NCBI GenBank assembly: GCA_036426205.1
Contig: CM071570.1
Coordinates: 70,121,429-70,185,428 of the forward strand
Length of the DNA: 64,000 nt
Origin: Ascaphus truei
Taxonomy: Eukaryota > Chordata > Amphibia > Anura > Ascaphidae
Reading direction: 5' to 3'
Under the pieces are notes generated by a model. That model saw only the letters and a list, made by a program, of their open reading frames with translations. It did not search any database and was not told the origin of the DNA. The position numbers and the translations under genes are program-made. Shown piece by piece: positions 12,990-24,694 of this stretch (within the stretch, counting starts at the first letter, position 1; each line of letters opens with the position of its first letter).

Positions 12990-13470
12990 GAGCTGGGGAA
13001 GAGTCTGATGGTGAATGGTAGGGAATTCCAGAGTTAGGGTGCAGCATGGGAGAAGTTATGACAAATGAGGAGAAGGGGGATAGAGAGTGAGGGAGGAGAA
13101 GAGCAAGGGGGAGCGTGAGGGAGGAGAAGAGAGAGGGAGGAGGAGAGAGGGTAGGAGAAAGAGGGTGAAGAGAGGGGAGAGAGTGTAAGGGGAAAAAGAG
13201 GGGGCAGAAAATGTAAGGGGGGAAATAGAGAAGGAAAGGGTTATGGGGGAGAGTGTAAGGGGAAAGAGAGAGGGGGAGAGTGTAAGGGGGAAAGAGAGGG
13301 GGAGAGTGTAAGGGGGAAGAGAGAGGGAGGGAGTGTAAGGGGAGACAGAGAGAAAGAGAGGGAGTGTAAGGGGAGACAGAGAGAGGGAGGGAGTGTAAGG
13401 GGGAAGAGGGAGGGTGGAAGTGCAAGGAGGGACAGAGAGAGGGAGATAGAGAGGTTATGGGCACAACAGA
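12990..13470. repeat. Purine-strand minisatellite
   Basis: About 480 bases are almost entirely A and G on the plus strand, built from variants of GAGAGGGGGAGAGTGTAAGG with spacings of about 25-40 bp. The 186-codon minus-strand frame is a low-complexity shadow. Mirror-symmetric polypurine tracts of this kind can adopt triplex (H-DNA) structures. Confidence 0.85.
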
Positions 13471-14188
13471 GCGGGTATTTAGGGGAGTATTTGGAGATGA
13501 GGGCTGAGCTGTAAACAGGGGAGGGGAATCATCATTCATGGCTTTGTATGTCAGAGGTATATTTAATGTAATTCTACAGAATATGGGAAGTAAAAGTAAG
13601 AATTTACATAGTGGAGCAGCAGATGAAAAGTGGTGAGTGAGGTAGATGACTCTGATAACAGCCTTTTGGATGTATTATCCAGGTTGGATAATGGGAATGT
13701 CAACTTGGAGGAGGTTGCAGTAGTCGAAGGATGATACGATGATTGAGTGAATTAATTATAATCTAACTGTGGTAACAGAAAAGGGGATGGAGTGGAAGGG
13801 ACAATTAAAACAAAGCATTAAAAAAGCAGCCTAAAAAAATCAAGAAATAAATTAGTCTTTTTGAAGGAACATTTAAAAAAGAAGCAATAGAAAAATAATA
13901 TTCCTTAAAATAGGACAATGTGCACCTTTTTGTGGAGGCCTTGTGACATTGCTTGTTATGTCAGCAAATACAGTAGCTTGTGACTTAAAAACCAATTTAA
14001 TTGGTTGGCAAGTCACATGGTATGGATACAGTATGACTAAGAAAATAACTATGCTTAACCAGGGCAAATATCACATAAATAAGATACTCTAAAATATTAG
14101 TATATGCTGTATAAAGTAATTAATGTGTGCTATTCAGAACACTAACGATTACTTGGAGCAATGACTTACATTTCAATTTATGCAACAG

Positions 14189-14311
14189 ACATTGATGAAT
14201 GTGCCACAGGAGCCCACAATTGCAGACCAGATCAAGTATGCTCTAATGTAAGGGGAACTTACAATTGCATATGTCCCCGGGGTTATCAACGACGAGGCGA
14301 ACAGTGCATTG
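14189..14311 (+). CDS. efemp1: EFEMP1 (fibulin-3) exon: calcium-binding EGF module 2
   Basis: This 123-bp exon lies between an acceptor (…CAACAG, 14187-14188) and a donor (GTAAGT at 14312). It starts and ends in phase 1, as usual for a cbEGF cassette. It encodes DIDEC and then a module with six cysteines and …[12 protein letters not shown], which matches the second EGF module of EFEMP1 closely. The DIDEC start and the conserved aromatic region form the calcium-binding consensus. EFEMP1 is a secreted extracellular-matrix glycoprotein associated with elastic fibres and basement membranes. The preceding exons are not in view. EFEMP2 is the closest alternative, but later exons (QLAANNY and the C-terminal module) favour EFEMP1. 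Confidence 0.95.
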
Positions 14312-14409
14312 GTAAGTATCCTATCATGTCAGTCTATCATCCTTATTATTTAAGTTAATTTAAAAGTGTGTTTGTATTGAAAAGTACTAATAATACTAAT
14401 ATTAGTCAT

Positions 14410-14750
14410 ATTTACCCATGGAGACTGTGATGGCAGATACAATAGATTTGTTCAAAAAAAGGTTGGACATCTTTTTAGAAAGGAAAGGTATACAGGGATA
14501 TACCAAATAAGTAAAAATGGGAAGGATGTTGATCCAGGGATTAATCCGATTGGCAATTCTTGGAGTCAGGAAGGAATTTATTTTTCCCCTTAATGGTTTT
14601 TTTTGTTTGCCTTCCCCAGGATCAATAAGTAAGTACAGATATAGGATATAGGATAAAGTATCTGTTATCTAAATTTAGCATAGGTTGAACTTGATGGACG
14701 TACAGTACGTCTTTTTTCAACCTTATCTACTATGTAACTATGTAACTATA
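14410..14750 (+). repeat. LINE or SINE 3' end with CTATGTAA tail
   Basis: A GTTGAACTTGATGGACG…TTTTTTCAACC block is followed by TACTATGTAACTATGTAAC. A related piece lies at about 36110-36200. This 3' end with a short tandem tail suggests a non-LTR retroposon, but I cannot name the family with certainty. Confidence 0.55.
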
Positions 14751-15128
14751 CTAAATGTCTTCATATTTGGTAACATTGATGTGAATAAAAACAGAAAATA
14801 AACAGAAATCAAATGACAAATAGTATCTGTTGAATATTATGAGCAGAGTAGACACTACATTGCTAAAAAAAAAATACATAATTGTACATCAGTTTATCAT
14901 TGAATATAAATTAGTCAATTAAATACATAATACATATCACCAGAGAATTACATATTACTTAGATACTTGCCAATGGGAAACAGTTTAGTAAGATTAAATA
15001 CACAGATGCATTCTTTGTTCTGACATGAAAAGGTGACTTCAATATACAGCACTCCTAAGAGGCTGATTGCATACTATTTGCAGGGGTGTTATACTGCACT
15101 CGCCCACTTCTGAGTATATTGAATTACA

Positions 15129-15242
15129 TTAAGTAGCTTAAAATAAAACTGTTCGGGAACCACACATACAGAACACAAACTCTAAAAAAAACAATAAAAA
15201 AAAAAAACGAAGAGGTGTGGGGCTGAAGTGCTAGTATTGCAG

Positions 15243-15319
<77 letters not shown>

Positions 15320-16279
15320 ACTAGATTTGGTGTATCACATAAATAGTGAGGGTACTGCCTATATAGTATATCCTGAACAGACAAAGTGTAGTCTAGATAG
15401 AGACCTGTTTAAACATCTTATAGCCAGTTACGGTGAAACGTACGTAGGGTACGTCTGACGTCACCATCACGTGACGTTAGCTCATCGGAGAGGTGTGGGC
15501 CTGTGTTCCGTCTGAGTGCTTCGTAGACTGCATCCGTGGGCAGCAACAGCACTCAGACCTTTAAGGTATGCCAATCCTGTCATCTATAACCTGTCCTTTT
15601 AGCTACATCTAGCTTTAGTGGGGCACCCAGAGAGATACTTACCAGGGCAGCTCCCTCAGCTCAAGTGCTGCAGTTACTACACCTGCAGCTCTTAGGTGGG
15701 GACTCACATATGCTAATTTGGATTAGCAATCAGCGACCTTTGGTTCCTTGCCCTGTATAGCTGGGTTAGGCTCCTTTGGTTATACTAGCACCTCTATGCC
15801 TGCCGCAGTGATATTGCTCATCTAGGCAGCAATCTGAGTGCTCATCCCCACCCATCATTTGGCTATAAGATGTTTATACAGGTCTCTATCTGGACTATAC
15901 TTTGTCTGTTCAGGATATACTATATAGGCAGTACCGGCACTATTTATGTGATACACCAAATCTAGGAACAGATATATATAATACTGCAATACTAGCACTT
16001 CAGCCCCACACCTCTTCAGTTTTTTTAACTGTTTTTATTAGAGTTTGTGTTCTGTATGTGTGGTTCCCGAACAGTTTTATTTTAAGTTACTTAATAAAAA
16101 TTATGTTTTAATTAGGATGTTCCTTTCGTGCCACACTATAGGGATTATTTTCTGTCTTAGTTTATCGTTACCTTTTCCCTGTGAGCATCACCCCATATAT
16201 ACTGTTTGGTCTTCTTCCCTCTGTGTGTTGAGCAGGATATTCCTGCATTATGTATTAACGCAGCCTCTATCTGTATACA
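15129..16279 (+). mobile_element. Palindromic retroposon-like element with 14-bp target duplication
   Basis: The direct repeat TATATTGAATTACA flanks the element exactly (15115-15128 and 16280-16293). Inside, the left arm (15129-about 15425) and right arm (about 15865-16096) are reverse complements. The left arm is expanded by (TA)n at 15245-15317. A one-sided tail of about 180 bp (16097-16279) follows and contains TTAACGCAGCC near its end. At 15433-15450 a GGTGAAACGTACGTAGG stretch resembles the GAA-palindrome-A part of a hammerhead, but no intact CUGANGA precedes it. Confidence 0.75.
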
Positions 16280-17292
16280 TATATTGAATTACACCCAAAG
16301 TTGCCTGAAAGGCCTGAGAAAAAGGTGTGAGAATAGAATGTACAGTACAAACTTCAGGGCAGATAGCACTAATTAAGGATCACTTATTTCGTTCTCAAGC
16401 TTTTTCATTAAACTGTGATACTGCCAATCAGGACACTATTGAAAAGTAAAGTCCCATTGTAGTGATATAATTCTTTGTGAGGAGATGAGAGTATTATGAG
16501 GTCCCAATCAAACTACACTGCATCTTCTCCCAATAAAGTATACTTCTGCAATGTTACATAAAGTTGTAAGTACTTTTTGGGGGAATCTCCTATTGTTTAT
16601 AATCACAGAAATGCTACATTGAGTTGTGAGTACTTTTGCACACCCCTCTATTTTTTATTTTTACTTTTTCAGTGTGAGCCACACTACTGTGGTTAGGTAC
16701 CCCTTTGTTTAATTTTTTGGGCCCTCCTTTCGCTGTTTATGTGGGGAAGAAAACATGTGGCAAGGATTGACAAATACAGTGAAGAAAAGAATCTACCCAC
16801 ACAACCTTCACAAATGCACTAAACATGTTTCAGTCTCTTAAGTACCTGTATCATACAGCCAGATTTACTAAGAATTTCAAGTGGCTTCATCAGCACTACA
16901 GCCACTGATTTTGTAAACTAAATACAAATAAACCTCTAAACAAGGGCATGTAATAAGTCTTTGTGAGTACTCACAGGTTTGCTAGGTTTTCCTTGTCCTT
17001 GTACAGTTGTTACTGAGGATTCAGTTAGGAAGAAATGTCTTTATTAAAATATTAAAATTATATATATATATATATAAAATATTAAAATATATTAAATAAT
17101 ATGTCTATATTGGCATGTGTCCCACATGTGTGAAACGACACTGGTGACAAGTAGATTAGAAACAAGACATGTATAAGAATAATTACGTTGGATGAAAAAG
17201 CTGTATATAGGCACAAAGAAAGACCATCAAAAGCTACTCAAATGTGCACATTGTAGCAATATTTGTAATATTTTTTTCATGCCATGATCCAG

Positions 17293-17412
17293 ACATTGAT
17301 GAGTGTTCAACAACCTCGTATTGCCATCATCACTGTGTCAACACACTTGGTTCCTATTACTGCCATTGCAATCCTGGGTTTCAGCTAGCTGCCAACAACT
17401 ACAGCTGTGCAG
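17293..17412 (+). CDS. efemp1: EFEMP1 exon: calcium-binding EGF module 3
   Basis: This 120-bp, phase 1-1 exon has acceptor …ATCCAG and donor GTGAGT. It encodes [11 protein letters not shown]…[10 protein letters not shown]…[13 protein letters not shown], with all six cysteines present. The [19 protein letters not shown] run is essentially that of vertebrate EFEMP1 EGF module 3. The calcium-binding DIDEC and a hydroxylatable Asn in the CVN position are intact. The exon is intact, with no frameshift and consensus splice sites. The neighbouring intron is only 1173 bp downstream. Confidence 0.96.
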
Positions 17413-18585
17413 GTGAGTATTTTATAGGCTTTTAATTGAAATTGTATCATTTTTACAACTTCATTACCAAATATATCATTGCTCCAAAATACATTTTTTG
17501 ACACTGAAAAAGTGTTCTAATTTTATGATTGTTGTTTATCTCTTAAGCTAAAACAGCTTCCCAAACTGTTCATTACACTGATAGAAAATGAGTATCCTGA
17601 TTGGGGAAATCTACAATAGATGTCATTTTTGACAATCCCGTCTAACGATTCAGGCTGTTGCAAATAAATTTGTCTTGGTTCTATTTCTCTTCTGCATAAA
17701 ATAAAACCATCAATCACTGTTTGACATACACTAGTCAGCAACATATGGTGCAGTAATGTGTATGTGTTCAAAACCACAGAATAACAAGAACTGCGTTATT
17801 TGAAGATTCCACAGATATATGTTTTTCCAGTTTGTAGCCGTTTGTGTGAATTATACATTGGGAGCCAGCTAAGAAACCTTTAGGCTGACAGAAGTGGTGG
17901 TTATCCGTTATATTTTTGTTTGAAATGAGAAGTTTTATTTACCACATGAACAAATATTTTATTGTGCCCTATTTTAAAATAAATATTTAACATATACTAG
18001 GAATACAGTGTCTACTGTAGTTACAGTCTGATTTGTCATGTCAAGTTAAAACGGATTTACTTTCTGGCTTTTAAAAGGCATTTAAATGGCTGTCTGAAAA
18101 AAAGATGCTACCAATGATATTTGTGATTCCTATTGGGCTCAGCCTTGGCAGACATTTTGTTTCCCATGGAGGGAATGTCATTGGGAAGAATCTGGAGAAC
18201 CAGTCGGTCCCAGAGGTAAAAATAGCACAGTTAAACTGTGGCGAACACCCCCTGTTCCCATCCCCTAAAAAAAATGTGGGGCAAAAAAACCCCAAAACAA
18301 AGCAAATACAAGTAGGGATCTTACTCCCGGTATCCCTTTATAGATCAATCTTACTAAAATTAGGGTCACATAGCTCCCCCAATTGTTTAACGGTTTATTT
18401 GTTTTAAACATCAGGCATACTGCCACAAACTTTTCTGTGGCATTTCACCGCTGCAAATATTGTATTTCACTAGCTCCAAAATAATAATTACTTTCCCAGA
18501 AATGTTAAAGGGCATTTTCGTGGTGCTATAGATTTTTATCACAGAAATATTCAGCGAGGTTTAACACCTTCCATATTTGTTTCAG
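17413..18585 (+). other. efemp1: EFEMP1 intron
   Basis: This 1173-bp intron holds no clear repeat. An open frame of about 100 codons at 18105-18407 is not recognisable and is probably chance. Confidence 0.9.
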
Positions 18586-18705
18586 ATTTAGATGAATGCA
18601 ATACCAGTAGTCCATGTGCACAACAATGCTACAATATGATTGGGTCTTTTCTCTGTCAGTGTAATCCAGGATATGAGCTTAGCAGGGACAGAATTAACTG
18701 TGAAG
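18586..18705 (+). CDS. efemp1: EFEMP1 exon: calcium-binding EGF module 4
   Basis: This 120-bp, phase 1-1 exon has acceptor TTTGTTTCAG and donor GTAAGA. It encodes [27 protein letters not shown] and [13 protein letters not shown], again a six-cysteine cbEGF cassette. CAQQCYN-GSF-CQC-GYELS matches EFEMP1 EGF module 4. There is no methionine upstream in frame, so ORF scans miss it. The intron that follows is the largest in view at about 11 kb. Confidence 0.95.
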
Positions 18706-19556
18706 GTAAGATGCTTTCAAAAAATTCTGAATGCCTAATTATTATTTTCAGCACTATACACTGGAACTGTGTTCTATAAGCTAATTATTATTTTCATTCA
18801 CGTATCACCATACAGTATAAACATGTGATTTCTGATATTCATGGGTTTTAATATATGCATATTTTTTTTTTAAACAAACAACATTACATTTATTACTAGG
18901 ACAATTAAAGCCATTAAAGGATGGTTTTTTTTTCTGTTTTTCTTGCTTTCATTAAGAACATTCAGTATGTGTAAGCTTCTTGGGCTGAGAACCCCTTTCC
19001 TGTTGGCAGTTTGTCTTAACATATACAGTATGTGCTCCTTTATCATACAATAGTATTGCTTTCCCTCTCACATTGTACAGTGCTGCAGAATATTGGTGCC
19101 GGACAAATAAAACATAATCATTGTTCAGTGTTTCTGACATGATGGAGAAAGATTAGCTCCCGATAGCTCTTCAATAGGACTCATTTTTAATGGGTAAAAG
19201 AATATCGCAAACAATAGTAGTGTTGATTTGTCAGGTCTTGGGAACTTTAACAGCTCTTGAGTGACTTTGCCAATTAACTTAATGGTGTAGAAAATTGCTT
19301 TTTTCATGTGCATAAAAAAGCCAATTTGGCAGAATACCATTATTTTGCATGAAGTGTAAATATTTTTACATTTTAAACAATTGCTGCCGAATCATGCTTA
19401 TCAAATGTTGAACTGCAGAGGCGTTTCAGCTTACATAACATCTGTTTAGGGAATAAACAAATGTTGATTTAGAGATAAACAACTTTAATTTTCAGTTTAT
19501 TGATTCCCTTAGATATTAAATGTGACATTTAAAAGCCTTACAGTAATTTTGGTTGG

Positions 19557-20267
19557 TGTGACGGATTGGCCATGTAGGTAGGGTCAGTGAGGAGTCCACA
19601 CAGTAGTTTCTGACCAAAATAAAGGACTTTATGTAACCCGCCTTCCCGACTCTTAAAGAGTTTAGATCAGTTGACTATATAGATGGCTTTGCTCAGTCTC
19701 TCATACCTTGTCAGTGTGATGGATCTGCGCAGGCAGGGCGTAGATATGCAGATGGGGCGCCAGATACATTTATAGTACAAACAAAGAGCATTATTGCTAG
19801 CAAATTCACAGTGTTCCTCACACATTGACATTATTCACAATAGACATACTTCTGGTATCTTCACATTGTTTGTACCATTTATATCTTCCCTAAGTAGCAG
19901 CCACTCTTAATGCTCTAGGGAGGTATTTAAGCTTGTTGCTGTTACTGTCATCTTATGTGACCATATTTTGCGTAGCATCCTTGACTCTCTGTATCAATTG
20001 GGCCACATCTTAGGTTACCCTTTCTATCATCAACTGTGGGATCACTATCCAGTGCAAGGTACTGGGTGCCTGTCTTAAACACTCTGTTTCAGAGAACACT
20101 GCACTCTCAGCATGGCCACTCCAATTAGATCCCAGGGCAACTATTGTGATAACCTCTATAGGACATAGGCTTCCTCTGCAAGAACCTATAAACTTCTGTA
20201 CTTCAATGGCTACGGACGCCAACTAGATAGGACACTTTCCCTAACTACAAAATAACAAACCGTGACA
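19557..20267. mobile_element. Solo LTR candidate with 8-bp inverted ends
   Basis: The ends are TGTGACGG and CCGTGACA, a perfect 8-bp inverted pair with the TG…CA signature of LTRs. An AATAAA lies inside near 19618. The flanking 5 bases (GTTGG and GGACA) do not match, so insertion is not proven. Confidence 0.4.
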
Positions 20268-20427
20268 GGACATTACCACTTTACATGAACATGGGAACAT
20301 ATTTACATTACCAACTCGGAGGCTCCTCCAAATGTCACTCCCAGAAACCTAAGTTCCAGAATCTTCGGGATAACTATATATACCTTGCTGCAGTGGAAGT
20401 GCTGTGTGCTGGGTGATAATGGTGAAA

Positions 20428-21955
20428 TTATTTATTTATTTATTTATTTATAAAATATTTTACCAGGAAGTAATACATTGAGAGTTACCTCTCGTTTTCA
20501 AGTATGTCCTGGGCACAGAGTAAAACAAAATAATACATGGTTACAAATACAGTTACATAAATGAACAAGGTATACATTATATACAAGACATTGCATGCAC
20601 AGTTAAAGAAAATATATATTATGAGCGTATGAAACAGTTACAGACCAGATTAAAGTGTGAGACAGCCTTAGATTTGAAAGAACTTAAGCTGGTGGTGGAT
20701 ATGAGAGTCTCTGGTAGGTTGTTCCAGTTTTGGGGTGCACGGAAGGAGAAGGAGAACGTGTCTGGATACTTGTTAAGCCTTGGGACCATGAACAGTCTTT
20801 TGGGTGGATCTCAGGTGATAAGTGCTGCAAGTGGTGGGGTGAGGAGCTTATTCAGGTAGCTGGGTAGCTTGCCCTTGAAGAATTTAAAGGCAAGACAGGA
20901 AAGGTGAACTTTGCGCCTAGACTCGTGTTGACCAATCTAGCTTTGAGCATTTCTCAGTGATGTGTGTTTTGTAGTTGCATTGGAGAACAAAACGACAAAT
21001 TGAATTGTAGAGGGTGTCAAGTTTGCTAAGGTGGGTTTGAGGTGCCGAGCCATATACTATGTCTCCATAGTCAATAATTGGCATTAGCATCTGCTGTGCG
21101 ATACGCTTTCTGACCAGGAGACTTAGGGAGGATTTGTTCCTGTAAAGTACCAATAGTTTGCATAGGTCTTGGTTGTCAGGGTATCAATGTGCATCCCGAA
21201 TGTTAAGTGGGAGTCAAACCATAAGCCCAGGTATTTAAAACTAGTGACAGGTGTTAGGGTGGTGTTAGCGTTGGTTCTAATCAGGAGCTCAGTCACTGGA
21301 AGCTTTACAAATTTAGTCTTGGTCCCAAATACATTGTTACAGTCTTGTCAGTGTTTAAAAACAGTTTGTTTTGGGAAATCCAGTTTTCGAGTCTCAAAAA
21401 GTCAAACTGGAGTATGTGTTGAAGGTCAGAGAGGCTATGGCTGTGTGCATATAGGATTGTGTCATCTGCATACATGTGTATTGAGGCTTCCTTACAAGCT
21501 GTGGGAAGATCATTAATGAACACTGTGAAGAGTAGGGGCCCCAGAACAGAGCCTTGCGGGACACCACAGGTGATATCCAGGGGGTTGGAGTTAGAGCCTG
21601 AGATGGACACATGTTGGGATCTTCCTGATAGGTAGGACTGAAACCAGTTTAAAGCATGCTTCCCTATTCCAGAGCTCTGGAGTTTGTTAAGCAGGATAGC
21701 ATGATCAACTGTGTCAAAAGCCTTTTCAAAATCTAGGAATACTGCACCAGTGAGTTGTCCCCGTTACATTCCACACTGGATTTCATTGCAAACTTTTAGC
21801 AGGGTAGTTACGGTGGAGTGTTTGGGACGAAAGCCAGATTGGAATTGGCTAGGGAAAATTGTCTTGGTATAGAAATCGCTTAATTGGGAGTGGACACATT
21901 TTCCATGACTTTGGATAGAATTGGGAGAAGTGAGATTGGCCTGTAGTTTGAGACA
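20428..21955 (-). mobile_element. 5'-truncated non-LTR retrotransposon (LINE)
   Basis: On the minus strand this encodes the C-terminal half of a reverse transcriptase. GVPQGSVLGPLLF, FINDLP and the catalytic YADDT occur in the frame at 21305-21610, and a thumb/C-terminal region (IDYGDIVYG, LSKLDTLYNSICRFVL) at 20917-21153. The frame between them is broken, so the copy is dead. The 3' end (20428 side) has a (TAAA)n tail. A 6-bp repeat GTGAAA at 20422-20427 and 21956-21961 is the likely target duplication. The signature fits the CR1/L2/Rex1 group, but I cannot fix the clade. Related copies lie at 27140, 31012 and 36803. Confidence 0.9.
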
Positions 21956-22124
21956 GTGAAAGGTGGGGTTGCAGACCTGCCTAAGACATGCAAATGAGCA
22001 TATAGGAATATTTGCTATATGCTTTGCTGTGTAGGGTTTTTGTCACTTTTTTTACTCACCATAACTTAACTAAGTATGGTAAACCCCATCCTCATTGCTT
22101 CATTGCATAGCCAGTTAACCAACC

Positions 22125-22169
22125 CCACACTGAGGAGACCCATTAAGGTCTAAAGAGTTGTCTGTGGGT
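22125..22169 (+). ncRNA. Hammerhead-ribozyme-like core, decayed (R1 copy)
   Basis: CCCACA is followed by the canonical box CTGAGGA (22131-22137), a 4-bp helix II (GACC, loop CATTAA, GGTC), then TAA where GAA is expected, a degraded helix III, and C (22163) before TGTGGG (22164-22169). TGTGGG is fully complementary to CCCACA, giving a 6-bp helix I. The G12-to-U change and the lost helix III palindrome suggest it no longer cleaves. Confidence 0.65.
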
Positions 22170-22699
22170 GAGTTTTCTGGCTATGCATCTTAACCCTGTC
22201 TGTGCTTAAAGCTGTGACCATGCAGCAAGCTTAAGCCTTTAGGAAACCATGTTAAAAATGGTTTTGAAGCAAAAGGTGACACTGTGTGCCCACTTGCATG
22301 TTATTTCCCAGAATCCCTTGCTGCAGTGGAAGTGCTGTGTGCTGGGTGATAATAGTGAAAGGCGGGGTTGCAGACCTGCCTAAGACATGCAAATGAGCAT
22401 ACAGGAATATTTGCTATATATATCCCCATGGTGACGTTGTCACTTGTCACCATGCATACAGAGGGAGTGAATTCTTTCCTGCTATGTCATTCTTTAACAT
22501 GGGATGGGTGAGGGGTGTTACCTTGCATGAGCCCACACAGTTAACCCCTTAATGCCGTTAACCACTTACATGATATAATAGTCCCTAGGGGGGGGGGGGG
22601 GCTACATTTACTGGGAAAAACAGGATACAACATACTTTCTTCAGCAATGCAAAGATTAGACTTAAAAACAGCATAAATCAGGAACATAAAATGTCCTCA

Positions 22700-23095
22700 T
22701 CTTTCGTGCTGTGGGTGAGTCCCAGGTATTCCCAGGCAGTTCATCTGTGAATCTGCTACCTTGCAGGTAGTACAGCCCTGCTTCCTTAGAAGAATGGTGA
22801 ACTTTGGTTCTGGTACTAGGTGTGAGTCAGAGCTGTTCCCAGGCAATCCTTCTGGGAACGGAATCCCTTCTCTCTTACAAGCTTCTGTAGCTTATTGTTT
22901 TGGTGCTGGATGTGAGTCCCAGCTGTTCCAAAGCAATCCTTCTGGGAACTAAAGCTCTGTTTTCTAGCAAGCTTTTGTAGAACTCATGGTTCTGGCACTG
23001 GATGTGAGTCCCAGCTGTTCCCAGGTAATCCTCTAGGAATTGAAGCCCTGCCTCCAGGCAGGCTTCTGAACCTGCTTCCTTGCGCTAAAACTGGC
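22700..23095. repeat. Tandem repeat, about 90-110 bp, four copies
   Basis: GTGAGTCCCAGCTGTTCC…GCAATCCTTCTGGGAA recurs at spacings of 110, 90 and 92 bases (anchor positions near 22711, 22821, 22911 and 23003). Confidence 0.85.
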
Positions 23096-23291
23096 ATGGA
23101 GGCTGTGACTTTTAAACCAATTTCCAATAAGGAGTTAATTGGAACACCCTAGCAGACCTGAAAGCTAGAGTGTAGTCTGCCTGGGCCTGGATGAGTGAGG
23201 TAATTAACCTCTGCACTCCCTCACACATGAAAATAATTATTTTGCATAATGTTCTGATAGTATTGTAAAATTGTTTTTGCAAGAGTTCTAA

Positions 23292-23472
23292 GGCTGCGCT
23301 TATAGTGACTGCGACAGCGACGTGACGCCAAAACAAATGCATTGCCTTCGTCGCGTGCGCTTATAGTAAGCATGATGTGATGGCGCGACGGAGCGATGGC
23401 TTGGTCGCGATCACTGGAAGTCATCTCAATTTGATTTTTACAGCAACCGTAGCCGGCACTATAAGCGTAGCC
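23292..23472. mobile_element. Harbinger-like MITE, 181 bp
   Basis: Inverted ends GGCTGCGCTTATAGTG and CACTATAAGCGTAGCC (one mismatch) are flanked by TAA on both sides (23289-23291 and 23473-23475). A TWA duplication with GGC ends fits PIF/Harbinger. CpG-rich GCGACG motifs fill the interior. Confidence 0.75.
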
Positions 23473-24496
23473 TAACATCAAAAAACTTATGTATTTTTGC
23501 ATTTTTCTCGTTAACTAATTAATTGTATTTTTTTTGGTGTTCTAAATCAACTTATAATCACTATTGCAAAGACTAATCAGATGTTTATACCAAAAGAAAT
23601 GTGATTTGAAATCAAATAAAAATGTTTCCGGTTTACTATGTTTTCCAGTATGTAGCAAAGGGATTAATGCATTGGGAGCCAGCAAAGAAATTACATACCG
23701 TGCAATTGACATACCACATACACAAAACTGTTATGGTGCATATATTTTAATTTAATAAACGTTGAAACAGATGGCGAGTCCTTTTACCTAGTGTGAAAGA
23801 AAACTATAGTTCTGTATCTGTTCGAGTGTACATTATGGTTAGAGTTTATCATGTTTGTGTAGGTGAGTTGAAAGTCGGTTACCATTGAGAAAACATTGCT
23901 ACCAGGACTGTGCACTTCTGAAGTATTAAGATTAATTTAATTGTATCTGATCAAGGTACTCCCTCCACATTACCTACCACTATAATGACTAGGATTAACT
24001 GCCAAGCCCCAAGTTACAAATGTGTTTGTTTTGTGTTTTTTGTTTTTTTTAAAGATAAAATATACAGCTGTTGTTTAAAAACTCATACATTGCAGCCAGG
24101 AATTACAGAATAATTTTTGCTAAAAATAGCATTTTTCATGCTGCGTTGCACAAAACCAATTACTCGAGTTTTGTCACATTTGTTGACCACCTGACAAATA
24201 AACTTACCTTTCTTTTTTTTAAGTTTTGATGATATATGATATAATAATGAGTAATTAAATACTAGGTAAACACCAATACATCTGTGCGGACACAAGAGTT
24301 TTGAAAGCTAACTACAGTATTTGTTGGCCCAATAAAAAATATCCTTCACCCTCCTTTTTTATTTTACAGTAGACCTTCACAATATATGTGATGTAGGTAG
24401 TATGATAACATACAAAATCACTGCACTAAATTTGATCATAAATGTATTATTGGTGAAAGACAAAAGAAGAAAAATGGGGCATCAGTTTTCCTAAGG

Positions 24497-24688
24497 CAGG
24501 CCTGCACAACTCTAGTCCTCGAGGGCCACAAACAGGCCAGGTTTTCAGGATATCTCTACTTCAGCAAAGCTGGCTCAATTAGTGGCTCAGTATGACTGAG
24601 CCACTAATGAGCCAGCTGTGCTGAAGTAGGAATATCCTGAAAACCTGGCCTGTTTGCGGCCCTCGAGGACTGGAGTTGTGCAGACCTG
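24497..24688. mobile_element. hAT-like MITE, 192 bp, near-perfect palindrome
   Basis: Ends CAGGCCTGCACAACTC and GAGTTGTGCAGACCTG are flanked by an exact 8-bp duplication TCCTAAGG (24489-24496 and 24689-24696), the hAT hallmark. The arms (…GGCCAGGTTTTCAGGATAT…) pair almost along their whole length. A related diverged copy is at 57015-57165. Confidence 0.9.
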
Positions 24689-24694
24689 TCCTAA

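Larger units (their letters stand above)
9671..14188 (+). other. Probable EFEMP1 intron, upstream of the first visible exon
   Basis: No EGF-like exon or signal-peptide exon could be found here by eye. The first exon in the window starts in phase 1, so an upstream exon must exist, very likely beyond the left edge. Contents are an LTR candidate at 11305-12212, purine minisatellite at 12990-13470, and A/T-rich unique-looking DNA. Confidence 0.5.
14312..17292 (+). other. efemp1: EFEMP1 intron
   Basis: This 2981-bp intron holds a LINE/SINE tail-like repeat (14410-14750), a palindromic retroposon-like element (15129-16279) and a short (TA)n at about 17058-17080. The rest looks unique. Confidence 0.85.
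20376..22419 (+). repeat. 400-bp tandem repeat family (R1), interrupted by a LINE
   Basis: A piece ending …GCTGGGTGATAATGGTGAAA (20376-20427) is split from its continuation at 21956 by the LINE at 20428-21955. After 21956 one more full unit follows, ending in a second copy of the same junction at about 22310-22419. Units contain ATGCAAAT octamers and a hammerhead-like core (22125-22169). The same family occurs at 38041-39271. Confidence 0.8.

Noticed and set aside
12979..13539. 186-codon minus-strand ORF rich in Pro, Leu and Ser
   Set aside because: It is the complement of a polypurine minisatellite and has no domain.
1..14188. Search for the upstream EFEMP1 exons (signal peptide, first EGF module, linker)
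   Set aside because: No DIDEC-type exon or secretory start with splice sites could be found by eye. They are assumed to lie left of the window.
16801..16900. TGATGAAGCCACTTGAAATT (minus strand) as another ribozyme motif
   Set aside because: There is no hairpin of useful length between the two boxes and no complementary helix I.
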